Of a stretch of 64,000 nucleotides of DNA, positions 12,841 through 25,518 are shown piece by piece. A model generated the notes under the pieces. It had not been told where the DNA came from. It did no database searches and worked only from the letters and a program-made list of their open reading frames with translations. The stretch lies in the NCBI GenBank assembly GCA_037043235.1, contig JAWRVZ010000075.1, forward strand, positions 1,491,001 through 1,555,000, given 5' to 3'. The first letter of the stretch is position 1. Each line of letters starts with the position of its first letter. A program made the translations under genes and the position numbers. This DNA is from Rhodeus uyekii (Eukaryota > Chordata > Actinopteri > Cypriniformes > Acheilognathidae).

Positions 12841-12892
12841 TGTAAGTTGCTTTGGATAAGACCGTCTGCTGAATAAATAAATGTAAATATGT
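12841..12892 (+). mobile_element. Isolated SINE/LINE-type 3' tail
   Basis: 'Taagttgctttggataagac' plus 'gtctgctgaataaataaatg' is the shared 3' tail seen on the window's SINEs, without a tRNA-like head. It may derive from a truncated SINE or from the partner LINE. Confidence 0.65.
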
Positions 12893-12929
12893 AAAGTATG
12901 TAGAATGTATACCATAAAACCAGAGTATC

Positions 12930-13830
12930 TATAGTAACTTGTTACTTTCTGTACAAAAATTTACAGGTAACATTAATTCAACACATTTTTAACAGCTGAG
13001 AATGTAACATAACTTCCTGTGAAAAACTATAATGGCACAAATTGTTACATTTTAGTAGACGCACCAATAACTCGACATAGCTTTTTGAATTTACACCATA
13101 CAAATGTAGCTACCCATTAATTCTATAGAAAAACAACAATGAAACAAAAAGTAACAGTACCGTAACGTAATGTTTAGAATTTACGCCATTTCACCGCAGA
13201 ATGTAATATTACTTCCTGTAAAACAACAATGGCACACATTTAGTTACTTTTTAATAAGAGTAACAATAACAATGTTACTTTTTGAATTTGCACCATACCA
13301 CTCTTTGCTTGTTATTTCTTAATAAAAATGCTTTATTAGAAGTAACGGTAATGTAACAGGCTATTTTTTTTCATAATCTTTTTTTCTTTTAGTTAAGAAA
13401 TAACGGGTAATGACTGGCATGATTCACATTTGAAAAGTAATGCTACGTTATTGTTACACTTGTTAAAAAGTAACTAAATTTGGGCCACTATTGCTTTACA
13501 GGAGGAAAAATGTTAAATAAAGTGTACAGTAACAACGTTAGTTTTTGAATTTGCAGCATACTTTATTTCTTAAAAAGAAACAATGAAACAAAATTTGTTA
13601 CATTTTATTAGATGTAACAGCAATGTAACATTATTTTTAGAATTGTATGTAACTTCCTATAAAAATCAATGATAGCACAAGTGTTACCAACGTAACTTTA
13701 CACTTTTTGACCTCGTTATATCTAGTTAAGCATTACCTCCCATAAAAAGTAACAATGAAACACTTACACAACAATGTAACTTACTTTTTGGATTTACACA
13801 ATACCATTTCAATAATTGTTAGCTGCTAGT
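12930..13830. repeat. Diverged tandem repeat, roughly 110-130 bp units
   Basis: The recurring blocks 'gttactttttgaatttgcac', 'aacttcctgtaaaa', 'aacaatggcacaaattgtta' and 'cattttattagatgtaac' occur in the same order at least five times with substitutions and small indels. It is an old minisatellite in nhs intron 1. Confidence 0.75.
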
Positions 13831-14503
13831 TTTACTGCTACTTAAAATGGGAATAAGTGGATTCACATGTACTTTAAATGTTTTATTTCGTCAGCCTAAA
13901 ACAATAATTCATTACTTACAATGTCATCATTGCTTAAAAAGCTTCAACAGTACGATGACTATGCAAAAACCTGCTTGATGAAGCTGCAGGTTAATACACT
14001 TATAGTAATTACTATCACTTTGTTGCTACTTTTAAAAGTAGTTACCTAAATATTGCATATCACTGACTATGCTCCTAGCCAAAAAATAAATAAGCTTTTC
14101 ATAAACACAAACTCACAAGGCGTCTCTCCTGAACACTGCTGATGTTAAAAAACAGCGTCTCTAGCCTGTGACATAACATGCACACACACACACACACACA
14201 CAGACACAGACAAATATACGCACACTCTCACAAGTTTTCCCGAAAGTGAGTCAGCAGGGTTTCACTTTTTCCAAGAACAATATCAGAGCCCCAAAAACAA
14301 AGGCAGCAGAAGCCACAAAACAGAGTCAGACTGGGCGTAACAGTGTAACAGTGAAAGCGTAACTAATGCACTGAGGTGCACTACGTCCGGACGAACCGTG
14401 ACCATGTTTTTATCCAAACATAAAGGAAACATTCCTATAGGAATTGAGTTTTCTCTCTGATGAGCAGCCAAACATACATGCATTAAACTGGAATGCCATC
14501 ACT

Positions 14504-14921
14504 GCCATCTCTCTGTCTCTGTCTCTCTCTATCTCTGTCTGTCTCTCTATCTCTATCTCTATCTCTATCTCTGCCTCTGTCTCTCTGTCTGTCTCTCTGT
14601 GTCTCTGTGTCTGTGTCTGTGTCTCTGTCTCTCTCTCTGTCTCTCTCTGTCCCTCTATCTCTATCTCTACCTCTGCCTGTGTCTCTCTCTGTCTCTATCT
14701 CTGTCTCTGTCGCTCTGTCTGTCTCTGTGTCTGTCTCTGTCTGTCTGTCTGTCTTTCTGTCTCTGTCTCACTGTCTTTGTCTCTGTCTCTCTGTGTCTCT
14801 GTCTGTCTCTGTGTCTCTGTGTCTCTCTCTGTGTCTCTCGCTGTGTCTCTGTCTCTCTGTGTCTCTGTCTGTCTCTGTGTCTCTGTGTCTGTCTCTGTCT
14901 CTCTCTGTGTCTCGTTCTGTC

Positions 14922-14952
<31 letters not shown>

Positions 14953-15075
14953 GTCTGTCTCTGTCTCTCTCTGTGTCTCTGTCCCTCTCTGTCTCTGTGT
15001 CTCTGTCTCTTTCTCTCTCTGTCTCCGTCTCTCTCTCTTTGTGTCTCTGTCTCTGTTTCTCTCTCTCTCTCTCAA
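14504..15075 (+). repeat. (TCTC/TCTG/TGTC)n simple repeat, ~570 bp
   Basis: A pyrimidine-rich repeat of 'tctctg', 'tctgtg' and 'tctctatc' blocks. All three plus-strand frames are open because the motif lacks stops, giving spurious 168-269 codon frames. Confidence 0.97.
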
Positions 15076-15718
15076 AAACACATGTACGTTCATCTGTTTA
15101 TCTGAATGTGGTAACACTTTATTTTGGCCAAGAGCCGGCAGAATGCTGCTATCTAATATGCAAACAGCATTGCTTATATGTGCCAGTTATACACCTAAAT
15201 GTAGCAGCCGCCCCCACATTATTGTGTCCACACTATTCATGCCTTCTGAGTGAATCAAATCCCTACATAACAACCATCCCGTGAGCTCTATACCTTTGCA
15301 TGACTAGTGGTGAAGTTGTCATTCATTCCTGTCTCTTTGTAGCGTGCACATGAATAGCACGCAGCTGTAAGCGTTACGTCATCCTCCTCTGACAGGTTTG
15401 CCTCTAACTATAGACGTTAGCACCATGAAGCCAAACACAAACGCTGCGTGTCACGCCACTCGTGTCCTGTCACATCCTACATAATGTAGTTTGCTTTGGA
15501 AAATGCTTGTCAAAACAACAAAGGACTATTCTGGGTTAAATCTAATCTCAGCTGTATCTATGTTCTGCTGTTGATGATTTCAGAACAGTATTTGATTCAG
15601 CCCTCGGTTTATGAAAAATACAATGTAAAAGCAATGTTACTGCCATGTTACTGCCTTAAATTTTTAAGTACAATCAACTTGGATGTTTAATTCATTTCAA
15701 CTTAAATTACACTAAAGT

Positions 15719-15719
15719 G

Positions 15720-15765
<46 letters not shown>

Positions 15766-15812
15766 ATGTATATCTATCTATCTATCCATCCTTCCATCCA
15801 TCCATCCACCCT

Positions 15813-15883
<71 letters not shown>

Positions 15884-15900
15884 GTCTGTCTGTCTGTCCA
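15719..15900 (+). repeat. (TATC)n then (CTTT)n then (TCTG)n compound microsatellite
   Basis: (TATC) at about 15720-15785, TCCA units at 15786-15809, (CTTT)n at 15811-15880, then TCTG. Three tetranucleotide motifs differ by single steps, as expected from slippage plus point mutation. Confidence 0.96.
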
Positions 15901-16031
15901 TCCAACCATCCGTTTGTCTTTCTTTCTAACAGAACATTTTAAAACATTTTTAAGTTATGTTTCTAGTTACAGTTACATGAATTTAATTCTATTCACACAA
16001 CCTCATTACAAAAGAAAATACATGTACATGT

Positions 16032-16118
16032 AACCGGTCCTACTCGACTTCGAGCAGGGATTCGATCCATGGTCTCCGGCATAGAAGATGAGCACGCTAA
16101 CAGAGACACTAAAGACCA
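16032..16118 (-). mobile_element. tRNA-like SINE head, different family
   Basis: On the minus strand GTTAGCGTGCTCATCTTCTA resembles an A-box region, and GGATCGAATCCC is B-box-like about 35 bases later. It is not the same family as the 'gctttcctgtagctc' SINEs. No cloverleaf acceptor stem forms, so a functional tRNA is unlikely. Confidence 0.45.
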
Positions 16119-16460
16119 CCGCATCAGTCATTAGCGCCTCTTGAGATCAGGGGAGTGAGGTTTACACACACAGCTCTTACTGGCAGACAACACTTACACA
16201 GGCAACATTCTAACAGTGTACAACTCAAGATGTTGCAAGTCATTAGAAACAGTCTAAAAACTCTTAAAGACTGTTGTTATCCGCTCACTGGTGAGCACAA
16301 GCTAACAGGCATGAATGCTTCAGAGTTTCATTCAGACTAATCGCTCTCCCCATGTGAAAGCCCAGAAAAGATGTAGATCCAAAGGCAAGGATAATACTGG
16401 GACTGCACACAGTGTCAGTCAAGCCAAAACCAAGACTTATGTTTTCATAACTGTATTGTG

Positions 16461-16491
<31 letters not shown>

Positions 16492-16858
16492 CAGCGAACC
16501 ACACGCTCTGATCCTCACTGGAGCCCAGAGTCTTGCTTCTCATGCCAAACTGGCTGATGGGAGTCATTCTGAACAATGTGCTGAGAGCTACAATGCCAGT
16601 GAGTGATTTCACTGCCTCTGCGCTGCTTTTCAAGAATCTACTTCATTTTCAACATACTTAAAGTCACACAAAAATATATGTACTACTGTAACAATAAATA
16701 TCGTGTCACAATATGTCAAAAACCAAAATGCAATAATGTGTTTCGTGAATAATGACAATATGTACCATGTAATGTTCACCTACAAAAAATGAAATATTGT
16801 AATGGTGCATCAAATATGGTAAACCCAGAAGGTCACACATTTGAGCTTCCATTAACTC

Positions 16859-16859
<1 letters not shown>

Positions 16860-16897
<38 letters not shown>
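16860..16897. repeat. (ATT)n, ~12 repeats
   Basis: A pure trinucleotide run in AT-rich DNA of nhs intron 1. Confidence 0.93.
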
Positions 16898-16899
<2 letters not shown>

Positions 16900-17471
16900 C
16901 CTTTTAAAAACCTATACAAGTCCATTCCTGAATGGACAAATTAATATCAAATTTAGTATTTTAATGAACAGTACTGTTTATTATATGTCTATAATTATAC
17001 GTAATAATTTACTATTTTGTTTTTAAATATTGTTTACTATATATTGTTTATATAATAAGTGAGAGTTTATATATAAGTGAGTGTATTACAAAGTTTCTTT
17101 AAGGCAAGTTATTTAACTATTTTAGTCATGCAAGTTGCTCCTATCTCTTTAAATGGGGTATCAAATTCTCCAAAGTTGTTAATCAAGCTAACCGTTAAAA
17201 TGTAACATTTTAAGTCTGACAAGAACTGTCTCATAAATGTTGCCAATGCGTATATGCAGTCCTAAGTGCGGGTCTCAGAACAATTACTGTTTCTCTTGCA
17301 ACCGGAGCTTCTAACGATACATGTAAAGATTCAATGATTTCACCAATTGGAGATTGGCTCTTTTTATCATTTTTACTTATTTCACCAAAATGTGCGTTGC
17401 ACTTTCTCCCATTCACAGTAATACGAGTGCACCATCTTTGTATATCTAAAGCCTTTGGTGTATTGTTACAC

Positions 17472-17533
17472 CCATATCATTTACTCGCTCTCATGTTGCT
17501 CCAAAACTTGTATGACTTTCTTTTGTGGAACAC
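17472..17533 (+). mobile_element. Fragment of the TTTACTC(A)CCCTCATGTTG repeat
   Basis: 'Catttactcgctctcatgtt' followed by 'gctccaaaacttgtatgact' is the same family as 28685-28884 in the opposite sense. It runs directly into a CA microsatellite. Confidence 0.6.
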
Positions 17534-18412
17534 ATACACACACACACACACACAAAATATATGTTAGTGGCCCGACAACATTGGACCTTATTGACATTCA
17601 CATAAGGACAAAAATAATTTTTTGTCATAAGAAATAATTTGTGTTTGATTTGTTATTGCATGTATGATGTGCAATTAGATAGCCAGCTTTAATTCTCCTG
17701 ACAATAGATGACTTGACAGACAAAACTGACAGTTTACGTTAACGCCTGCTGCATTTTGATGGAAAAGCCTGAATGCAACACCTTAAAGCTGCATTGCACC
17801 GCTGCGTGTCACCAGTGGCTGGCTTTGAGGTCGCGAGTGGGCGTTCCCCGTACCGGCTGTCAAGTAATGTTTGTGAATGACATTCACGTATGCTATTCTA
17901 TGTTGTTGAAAAGAATGAAACCAAAAGTACTTAAACTGCATATTATTAAAGATGAATGAGAAACAGCGAGTGGTCTTTGTCATGGTGGCTATTTATCTGC
18001 AGTCTATCATGGGTTCACCAGCACATCTACACAGAGACATGCCATAAAATTTAAGAAAGTTTCTGACCACTTAAATAACTTTTCCATCTTCACATTACAC
18101 CTGGTATTAAGATGCGTTTTGGTCACATGTAGACGAGGGAGACACATACATGGTCTCTTTTGTCCACTTTCAACCACTTCTGTCCTGATTTCTTCGAAGG
18201 GAAGGACTATGGATGAGTAAATGTATTGTTTTTTTTCCATATCTTTCAATCTAATGGACAAAATAAGGTAATTTACATGTGATTGCATGCAGAGATAACA
18301 GAAGAACACACAGATAGCATCAGCTTTCGTTTCTGCTGAACACTATGAGAGAATGTTTTTTCACTTCAAACCAAACTTGGGTCTTCAGCCGACAAAGTTT
18401 AAATCCCGTCTG

Positions 18413-18757
18413 TGTCACAGTCATGTCGTGTCACCTCGCTTTCCTCCTGTGTGATCCTTTTGTGTTTCCGTCAACTGTTCCGTAAGCCACTCCCCCTTGT
18501 TAGTCATGTCAGGTGTTTCCCATTATTCTGTCTATTTAAACCCTCATGTTCTCCCTTGTCTTTGTCGATTGTTGAAACTGTTTCCATGTCCGTGTGTGGA
18601 TGCTCATTCCACTAAGGCACGCTCTTAGTTTTCGGAGTTTCGCACTGTTAAGTGCCGCTTTGTTTTCGTCGTTTGAATAAAGTGTTTTCAGTTTGAATTT
18701 CCGAGTCTGCTCCTCGTTTCTCTCCGCATCGCACACCCAGCACCCCTCTGTGTTACA
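18413..18757 (+). mobile_element. Solo LTR with 5-bp target duplication
   Basis: The element is bounded by TGTCACAG and TGTTACA and flanked on both sides by GTCTG (18408-18412 and 18758-18762), a perfect 5-bp duplication. Inside are a TATA-like TATTTAAA (about 18533) and AATAAAG (about 18677) in the correct order for an LTR promoter and polyadenylation signal. At 345 bp with no internal domain, it is a recombination product of an LTR retrotransposon. The 5-bp duplication fits Ty3/Gypsy or BEL; the superfamily is not determined. Confidence 0.85.
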
Positions 18758-18762
18758 GTCTG

Positions 18763-19886
18763 GCTAGCGCACATCCCATAATGTTCACACGTTAGGTGAG
18801 CAGGTGGAGAATAGAGGGTCTTTTGTGGCTGTTTGAATGCATTCATCCACATGAGCAGTTACTCTACGACAGCAATCCAGTCAAATGTTTTCGACTCTCT
18901 CTGAAATTGATGGAAAGAGGACAAGAAACATTTATAAATCTAAAAAAAAATTTAGAACCAAAATGCTTCTTAATGACAGGTGTAAACAGGGCCTTAGTCT
19001 CCAATTCAATGACACGCTTCAAGCAATTACATATGAGAATTTTTCAGCCTTAGAGATTCTGCTCACAGCTCAATTTGTGGAGCCAGAGACAGCATGAGCT
19101 TTGACTCCAGGATATTTTCTTGCGGTACACCATCCATAACAGTCCCATCCTGTCCTACGAAAGCAATCAAACCCAACTAACTACATAAAAAAATGATCTA
19201 ACTCATCTCAAAGCATTCCATATATTAAAAACTGATATCCAGCTGTCCTCCTCCGCTCGTATGAAATAGAATCCACATGTCCACCCAATCAAATTAAGCG
19301 AAACGATGCGTCTTCCTTCATATTGGATTATGACAGTGCTGTGTTTCTGTCCCGCTCCCACAAAAAATATCCACACAACACATGTAACTATTTTAGTTGT
19401 GTTTATACACTGTCCCTTGTGTGGAACTACGATTTTTGGTTTCCAGAAACATGTTCCAAAGTTTGGGAAACCATAAAAATGAGAGAAAGTGAGAGAGCGA
19501 AAGAGGCAAGAACCCTGTTAACATCATGTTTAGTTGGCGAACTCCCCAGGGTGCTGTACAACCACATTTGATGACTCTAATAGCATATTAATGGTCTGGA
19601 ATAAAAAGGAATACATGGTGGTTGTAGTCGTTTTGTTTTCCCTCCCCTCTTCTCCTCTTCCTTTGATCTTCACTGTTTTCCTAATAGTGGGAGAGCTTAT
19701 AGAGCAGACTCGACTCAATATTGAGTCCCGGGGATCCGCTTTCCAAGACCTGGGATACTCGCAACAAACACAAACTAGATAGTAATGGTTTTCAAATGTA
19801 GGCATTCTCTATACAAAGCTTCCTATCCAGTGCACTTGGATGATCTATGAAAACTAAACTGCAAAAAATGGGTCATTCGAAAATGG
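18763..19886. other. Intronic, apparently unique
   Basis: No repeats or coding sequences are recognised. Open frames of 80-90 codons on both strands at 19320-19800 overlap each other and resemble no family. Confidence 0.45.
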
Positions 19887-20330
19887 TCAAGTCAACTTTA
19901 TTTATATAATGCAGATTTTTTCACAGCTGCTTTACAGTAATAAACAGGAAAATAATAGAATTGATTATGCAAACTTCATCAAATATGAGACAAATTACAT
20001 TTCTGCTGTAAAAACACAATAGTGTCATTATTCAGCTTGATTCTGTTTATTTCATGTTGTTTCAGTTTAGTTCAATAACTGTGTAAAGTTCATCAATTAT
20101 GAAATTAGTTACATTCAGATAAGCAGCTCTATAGAGGACAACACTGTCTAGTTTAGTGTTGATTTAATTCAGTTCAGAACCAGCATCAGTGTTGCAAAAT
20201 TCATCAATTATGAAACAAATCTGATTCAGATATAAAGCAGAATAGCATCATCGTCCAGCTCAATTCAGTTGACAATATGTATACAGATGACTTAGCGAGA
20301 ACTGATTTGAATTCCACGGAAGTAAACTGA
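19887..20330 (+). mobile_element. Teleost interspersed repeat, longer copy
   Basis: It begins 'gtcaagtcaactttatttat', related to 4106-4330, and contains a loose internal reiteration of 'ttcatcaattatgaaa...' (about 20090 and 20200) and 'cagctcaattcagtt' motifs. No coding capacity. Confidence 0.65.
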
Positions 20331-20375
20331 ACTGACCTGGGTTATGTTAATCATATTGTTTGGAAATAGAGAGAT

Positions 20376-20420
20376 GAAGGGATAGTTCGCCCAAAAAAAA
20401 GGTCATAATTTACTCAATAT
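20376..20420 (+). mobile_element. Terminal fragment of the AGGGATAGTTC(A)CCC repeat
   Basis: 'Aagggatagttcgcccaaaa' plus 'gtcataatttactc' is the end of the 28685-type repeat in inverse orientation. It is only a short relic. Confidence 0.55.
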
Positions 20421-20504
20421 AACATACATAATGACTTATATTGCAGCCTGTACTTTACACAAAGCTAACACATGTTTTCAGAAGACCTATTTCAAAGCCC
20501 CACT

Positions 20505-20735
20505 AGACATCTTGCTCCTATAAATAACTGCATCTACATGTCAACAGCTAGTAATTAGAGTATTAGTAGACTGTCTGCTTAATATCTGCACTTTATTTTG
20601 ATGCTCCCCAACAGACATGATCAGTCTATAAATAGCTTTGCAATTACTTCAACTTATTCTAACAGCCTACTAGTCTCTAATGAGAGTTAGTTGACATGTA
20701 GTTACTTACAATGTCTAAAGTAGCGCATTGAAATC
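20505..20735. mobile_element. Teleost interspersed repeat (TAGTAGACTGTCTGC type)
   Basis: It contains 'attagtagactgtctgctta', 'cactttattttgatgctccc' and a terminal 'ttgacatgtagttacttac'. 'Acatgtcaacagctagtaat' near its start is inverted relative to 'ttgacatgtagtta' near its end, as expected of a TIR element. Confidence 0.6.
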
Positions 20736-22447
20736 AAGTCTGACCTTTAAATCCAAATTCAATTGAAAAATAGCCAATGAGAAAGTGAACTTTGTGGTTA
20801 TCGGGACACCAGATGCTTGTGTTGTGGGAAACGCTGAGGCCCCGAGAGGAACTTTGGGAAGTTACAGCATGTCATCACATTGTCCAGCATGAGAACAAAT
20901 GAAGCAATGAGAAACTGAATAAGACTGTGTGAATATTTGTGTATGTGTGAGAGCGATTCATCAGCGGACGGATCATTACGCTTCAAATTTACCAACAGCT
21001 CCTGGAGGGCGTGAAAGCGAAAGAACGAGACAGACAGAAATCCCCAGTTTATCTTCATAGATGATCCGTGATAGTCTTGGAGATCTCGGGAAGTTCTCAT
21101 ATGAATACTGCACACAAATGTATGTATGTGTTTTATGGAGCATAAGGGAAGCACTGCATAACTGTTCTCCAGTTTCATATTCAAAAATCCACCATGTCAC
21201 TGCATGAATCAAAAGATTATACAGAATAGCATGCTATTTAATCTCGTGCATGTGCGATTTAAAAGCAAACATTGCTGAAATACTGAAACCATTCCCGCCT
21301 GATTCTGTCCCGGATCATGTTACACATAACACATCATCATGAGCATCAGTGCAAAAAGACTGACAGGAAGTGGACATACAGACAGAGGCTAATGCATTTA
21401 TAATGAGGGGTTGCTCTGGTGCCACGGCCGCAGAAGAAACGACAGAATCAGAAAAAGAGAAATGGAGCATTGCATGTAAAGCTAAAGAGAGAGCAAATGT
21501 TTGTGAAAAGGCACAAATAAAGGACGTTTTGCAATGTAAGACATACTGTGACTTACCTATTAATGAACTTACTAATATGAATTTTAACTTGCTTACTAGA
21601 CTTACTCATTCACAACTTCTTTGTGCAAACGCAATCTGTGTAAAATGCTTTCATCCCAAAAAATATCATATAAGTGCATTGGTCAATAGTAATAGCCTGA
21701 TCTATCCTAGTACAGAGTCTTAAAGACAAAGTAGCAACAAAAAAACAATGCTTGTTTAAAGGATCAGAAAGACTTTAAAAAAAATATGACCTTTTTGGTG
21801 CAAGAAACCTTGGATAACACTATCGGTGGACTTCAGGGCCAAAATAGAACATTACAACAGTAGAATGTGACAGAGAGTAAGATTACAATGTGAATTGAAA
21901 AATACATGAATTTAGCTTACTTTTTCTCTTTCTCTTCTTTTATCTTAAGCAGTTAAATCACAAGGAGGCAGAAAATCCCTCCTCCTGTTCACAGGAGTTT
22001 GACACTTGAAACCATCATTCAGACCATAGATAGGGTGAAGAGGGTTCTGCTGATAACAGACAGACTTAAAACATAGAGATTTGTTTACCGAAGGGCTGTA
22101 ACTTGGGACGAAGCCTGTGTGTCTGTGTCTGTACTTATCTACCTATCTAACAGTTGACCACAATGTTGTTACACATTCACCAGAAGGAGACCAATGAGCA
22201 AAGAGAGGGACATTTTCCAGGTCCCCTGTTGGTTAAGCTTTAAATCATATTAAAGTCAAGTGGAAAAACTAATTTTGTCCAAGTGGGGACCTACAGATGT
22301 GTGTTTGTGTTAAAGCTCATACTCAGCAGCGCCCCTGTAGGCTGGAGTAGGAACTGTAATCACCCATTAACACATCGTTCACACTTCTCTATTCACACAC
22401 ACACACATAAACTTTTATGAGATTAGTCAAGATTAACAAATTTGGCC

Positions 22448-22452
<5 letters not shown>
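20736..22452. other. Intronic, apparently unique
   Basis: 20780-21240 is GC-balanced single-copy-looking DNA with overlapping minus-strand frames of no recognisable family. 21370-21723 has an unrecognised plus-strand frame. Nothing further is identifiable. Confidence 0.45.
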
Positions 22453-22499
<47 letters not shown>

Positions 22500-22676
22500 A
22501 TTTATGTGTGTGTGCGTGTGTGTGTGTGTGTACTCACTTCTAATCCACAGATATTTCACATTAGTGTGTTACGCTGGAGCGTGATCTCAACAACACACGC
22601 AAAAACACATAACACTCGTGGATCACATTACCTAATATAAGACAAAAATGTGTATTTATGTGTGTGTGCGTGTGTG

Positions 22677-22734
<58 letters not shown>
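22453..22734. repeat. TA/TG compound microsatellite split by a 115-bp insertion
   Basis: (TA)n at about 22453-22483, TG-rich to 22533, then the inserted segment 22534-22648, then (TG)n to 22734. The 28-bp direct repeats bordering the insert are annotated with it. Confidence 0.92.
22534..22648. repeat. 115-bp duplicated segment inside a TG microsatellite (derived copy)
   Basis: It matches 26583-26707 except for one 10-bp gap. It lies between two identical 28-bp copies of a TG-rich sequence (22495-22522 and 22649-22676), so it has been inserted into the microsatellite with duplication of the target. Confidence 0.88.
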
Positions 22735-23710
22735 CTGATGCAGAACTTCCCTTTTTTTGCTGATCTTTATAAAAAAAAATATTTTAAATAATTATCTGGA
22801 CAGGTACATTTTAATTTCTGTATTGCAGAAAAAGGAGTGTAATTATGTTCATCATAAAAAAAATCATAAAAGTCCTAATACAGGCTTAGTTATCAATACG
22901 CATCGTGAGACTGCACCGATCGTCTTCCCATTACAGGGTAAAATAATCTAAGTACATATGTGTGTATGGAAAGGCGAATCCACTCGTGTGGTCTGGCATC
23001 TGTTTGAGTGGAAACAAGTCAGTGTGAACCTCATAGCAGTGGAATCGCCTAGAATGATCTCAGACATCCTGCACAGAAGCTTTTGAGACACACATTTAGC
23101 CGTCGGTCCGATTACAGACCCAAAACCAGCAACAGCAACATGTCCAAAGTGACATTCAATCAGTAAACGGTTAAAGTCACCCTCAACAGGAATGTGAATG
23201 CGATAGGGTCAAAAAAAGGGCCTGTGGGCACATATTCACACAAAACACATGGGGTCAAAAGGTGAGAGAAAGCGCGTTAGATCTTATAGGCTGAACAAAC
23301 AGCACTGCAGATAATCTAACAACAGAGGAAAGGCTGAAAGAAAGAGGACAAAAAATAAGGAATGTTGTTGTGGCTCAGACTAGCAGGCAGCCAGCATTTA
23401 TTCATATGAGCCGACTCCTGAGACCGGGCGTAAGGGATGCCTGAGACAGCATGGTAAAAAATGTACACCGCCTGTCAAAGCCGTGACTGACCACAGACTG
23501 TCCAGTCGCTGATCTGCTGGAGTTTTGAGATACCGCAGACCAGCGGCGAACCGCAAATCTTTGAGGCCCTTCTGTGAACCAAAAGAACAGGCTCCGCCCA
23601 CAAGCCGTGACATCATACACAACTGTTTTTACATGTTTTACATGTCACTGCTGGAGACAGACAGTGATGTTTTCTAAATCCGGAGAGTTATAGCAGGACT
23701 GTGACGTATA

Positions 23711-23990
23711 CCGTATTTTCCACATCATAAGGCGCATTGGATTATAAGACGCATTCTCAATTATGGGGTGGAGGTAAGCGTACGTAGTGTATGTATGATG
23801 CCCCTGTGTCAACAGGAAATGGTCCGACAGTCAATCAAGCGGAGTGCTTACCAAAGTCGCACAACAACAATTTCACAGATTTTGGAACTGTAAAATTCCA
23901 CGCATAAGGCGCACCGGATTATTAGGTGCACAGCCAATTTATGAGAAAATGAAAGGCTCTTAGGTGCGCCTTATAGTGCGGAGAATACGG
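23711..23990. mobile_element. 280-bp MITE with CCGTATTTTCC / AAGGCGCA termini
   Basis: The left end CCGTATTTTCCACATCATAA and right end, reverse complemented, CCGTATTCTCCGCACTATAA both continue GGCGCA. TA duplications flank it (23709-23710 and 23991-23992). 'Ataaggcgca(cc/tt)ggatta' motifs recur internally. This is a TA-targeting non-autonomous TIR element of a type widespread in vertebrates; no transposase is present. Confidence 0.85.
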
Positions 23991-23992
23991 TA

Positions 23993-25518
23993 TGTGCGGC
24001 ATCTAAAGTGCTTTCCGTTTGCATGTGTTTTTACATGCAAAAGTCTCAAACTGTATCTACCTGAGAAGCAATAGCACACAACATATTAAGTTGTCCAAAA
24101 AAACATAAATCTTTAATATACTTTTTATTTGTGTGTGCAAAAGTCACTTTAAGGGCTCTGTATCTGTGTGTCAGTGTAAAACCATAGTATTTGCATCTTA
24201 CATCTAAGAGGTATAAAATCAAATGGATAATTTAACGATAATATAATAATGGTGTAAGATTTCAGCGACCGTATGCAATTTACTTTAAGAAAATTCACTG
24301 ACGCTCTGGTTAAAAAGCAGCTTCAACTGAGTGCTTTCCCTCCCTTTTTTTTCTCCTCGCTTCCACAGGTGTTGTTTTTCGGTCTCGGCACTGGTTTGCT
24401 CATAAAAATGATTTATAAAGACGAGCTTTAAACTCACAGGAGTTTAGAAAAAAAACAGGAGTTTGCTTTATTCCAGAGACCCACTTACTGGCACTGTGGG
24501 CTGGGTTAGGGGTAGTGAGGGCCCACCTGGTTTAGTGCAACTTGAGACTTTTAAAGAGGACATATTCCACACTTTTTAAGACAACTTATAATGTTAGTCA
24601 AAGTTTCTTGCTTCTTAGCTGGACAGCCAGGTAGTTAAGCATAAACAGCTGACAAGTGTTCAAAATTCCCCTAAAATCAGCTTAGGCTGGTTCAAGCTAG
24701 TTTTTCATCCGAATTAGAAATAAACCGATTTAAACAGTAATTATACACAGTAAACACAGGGTTTCCCTGTCAACGGTATGACTCTACTAAAGAACCCATT
24801 TATCATGTGATGACGTCAGAGAGATATTATGGGCTGGGAAGCACATGTGTGTGTTTTATCAGATGCACATTACTAACACTGGTGGGTCCGTTGGTCGGTC
24901 GCCCTACACAAGTACTCTGGAAATTGGAATTCCTTGTAACTCTTAAATCCATCCCTCCCTCTTTACTGCACTCTCGTTCCTGATGACAGGCCTCTCCGGG
25001 TGAGCTTTCCAGCACTTATTCCAAGGAAATGTAAAATGGAAACTTTTACTGTGGTATTATGGAAGTATTTTCCCTTTTAAAGTGTCTTCACTTCGGACTA
25101 TATCCAGCGAGCTGGGCAGGGTTATGACAAGCTGTGTTTTGTCTGTGTAATACGGTTACATAACGTCTCTCAGCTATGGGAGGATTGTGAGGGAGAGACA
25201 AAGCTGAACATCAGGGAGGAGCTGTTCGATTATCTTCTGTTTTGGGTTGGAGTCACAGTGCTTTTGAAGGCCTTTTGAAGACGAGAGACAGCGGGAAGCG
25301 GAGAAAGAGACGAGGGCAGGTGGGCCGGCTCCAGGGGTGTGTGGAGGTCAAGAGGGTCTCAGGGCTTTTATGAAAATAATCTGCTTTAGAAGTTTCTCAG
25401 CGCTGCCATGGAGAGAGACTCCACTGAAAGAAGAACTGCAGAAATCATTTACAGCATGAGACACCAGCCATTCAAGTAACGTGAGAACTAAAGGCTTCTA
25501 CATCAAATATAGCTTTCT
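23993..25518. other. Intronic, apparently unique
   Basis: No mobile element or exon is recognised. 25080-25470 is GC-balanced and could hold regulatory sequence. Confidence 0.45.

Noticed and set aside
14444..15284. Overlapping plus-strand frames of 168-269 codons rich in S, L, V, C
   Set aside because: They arise from the (TCTC/TCTG)n repeat; all three frames are open, which is a property of the motif.
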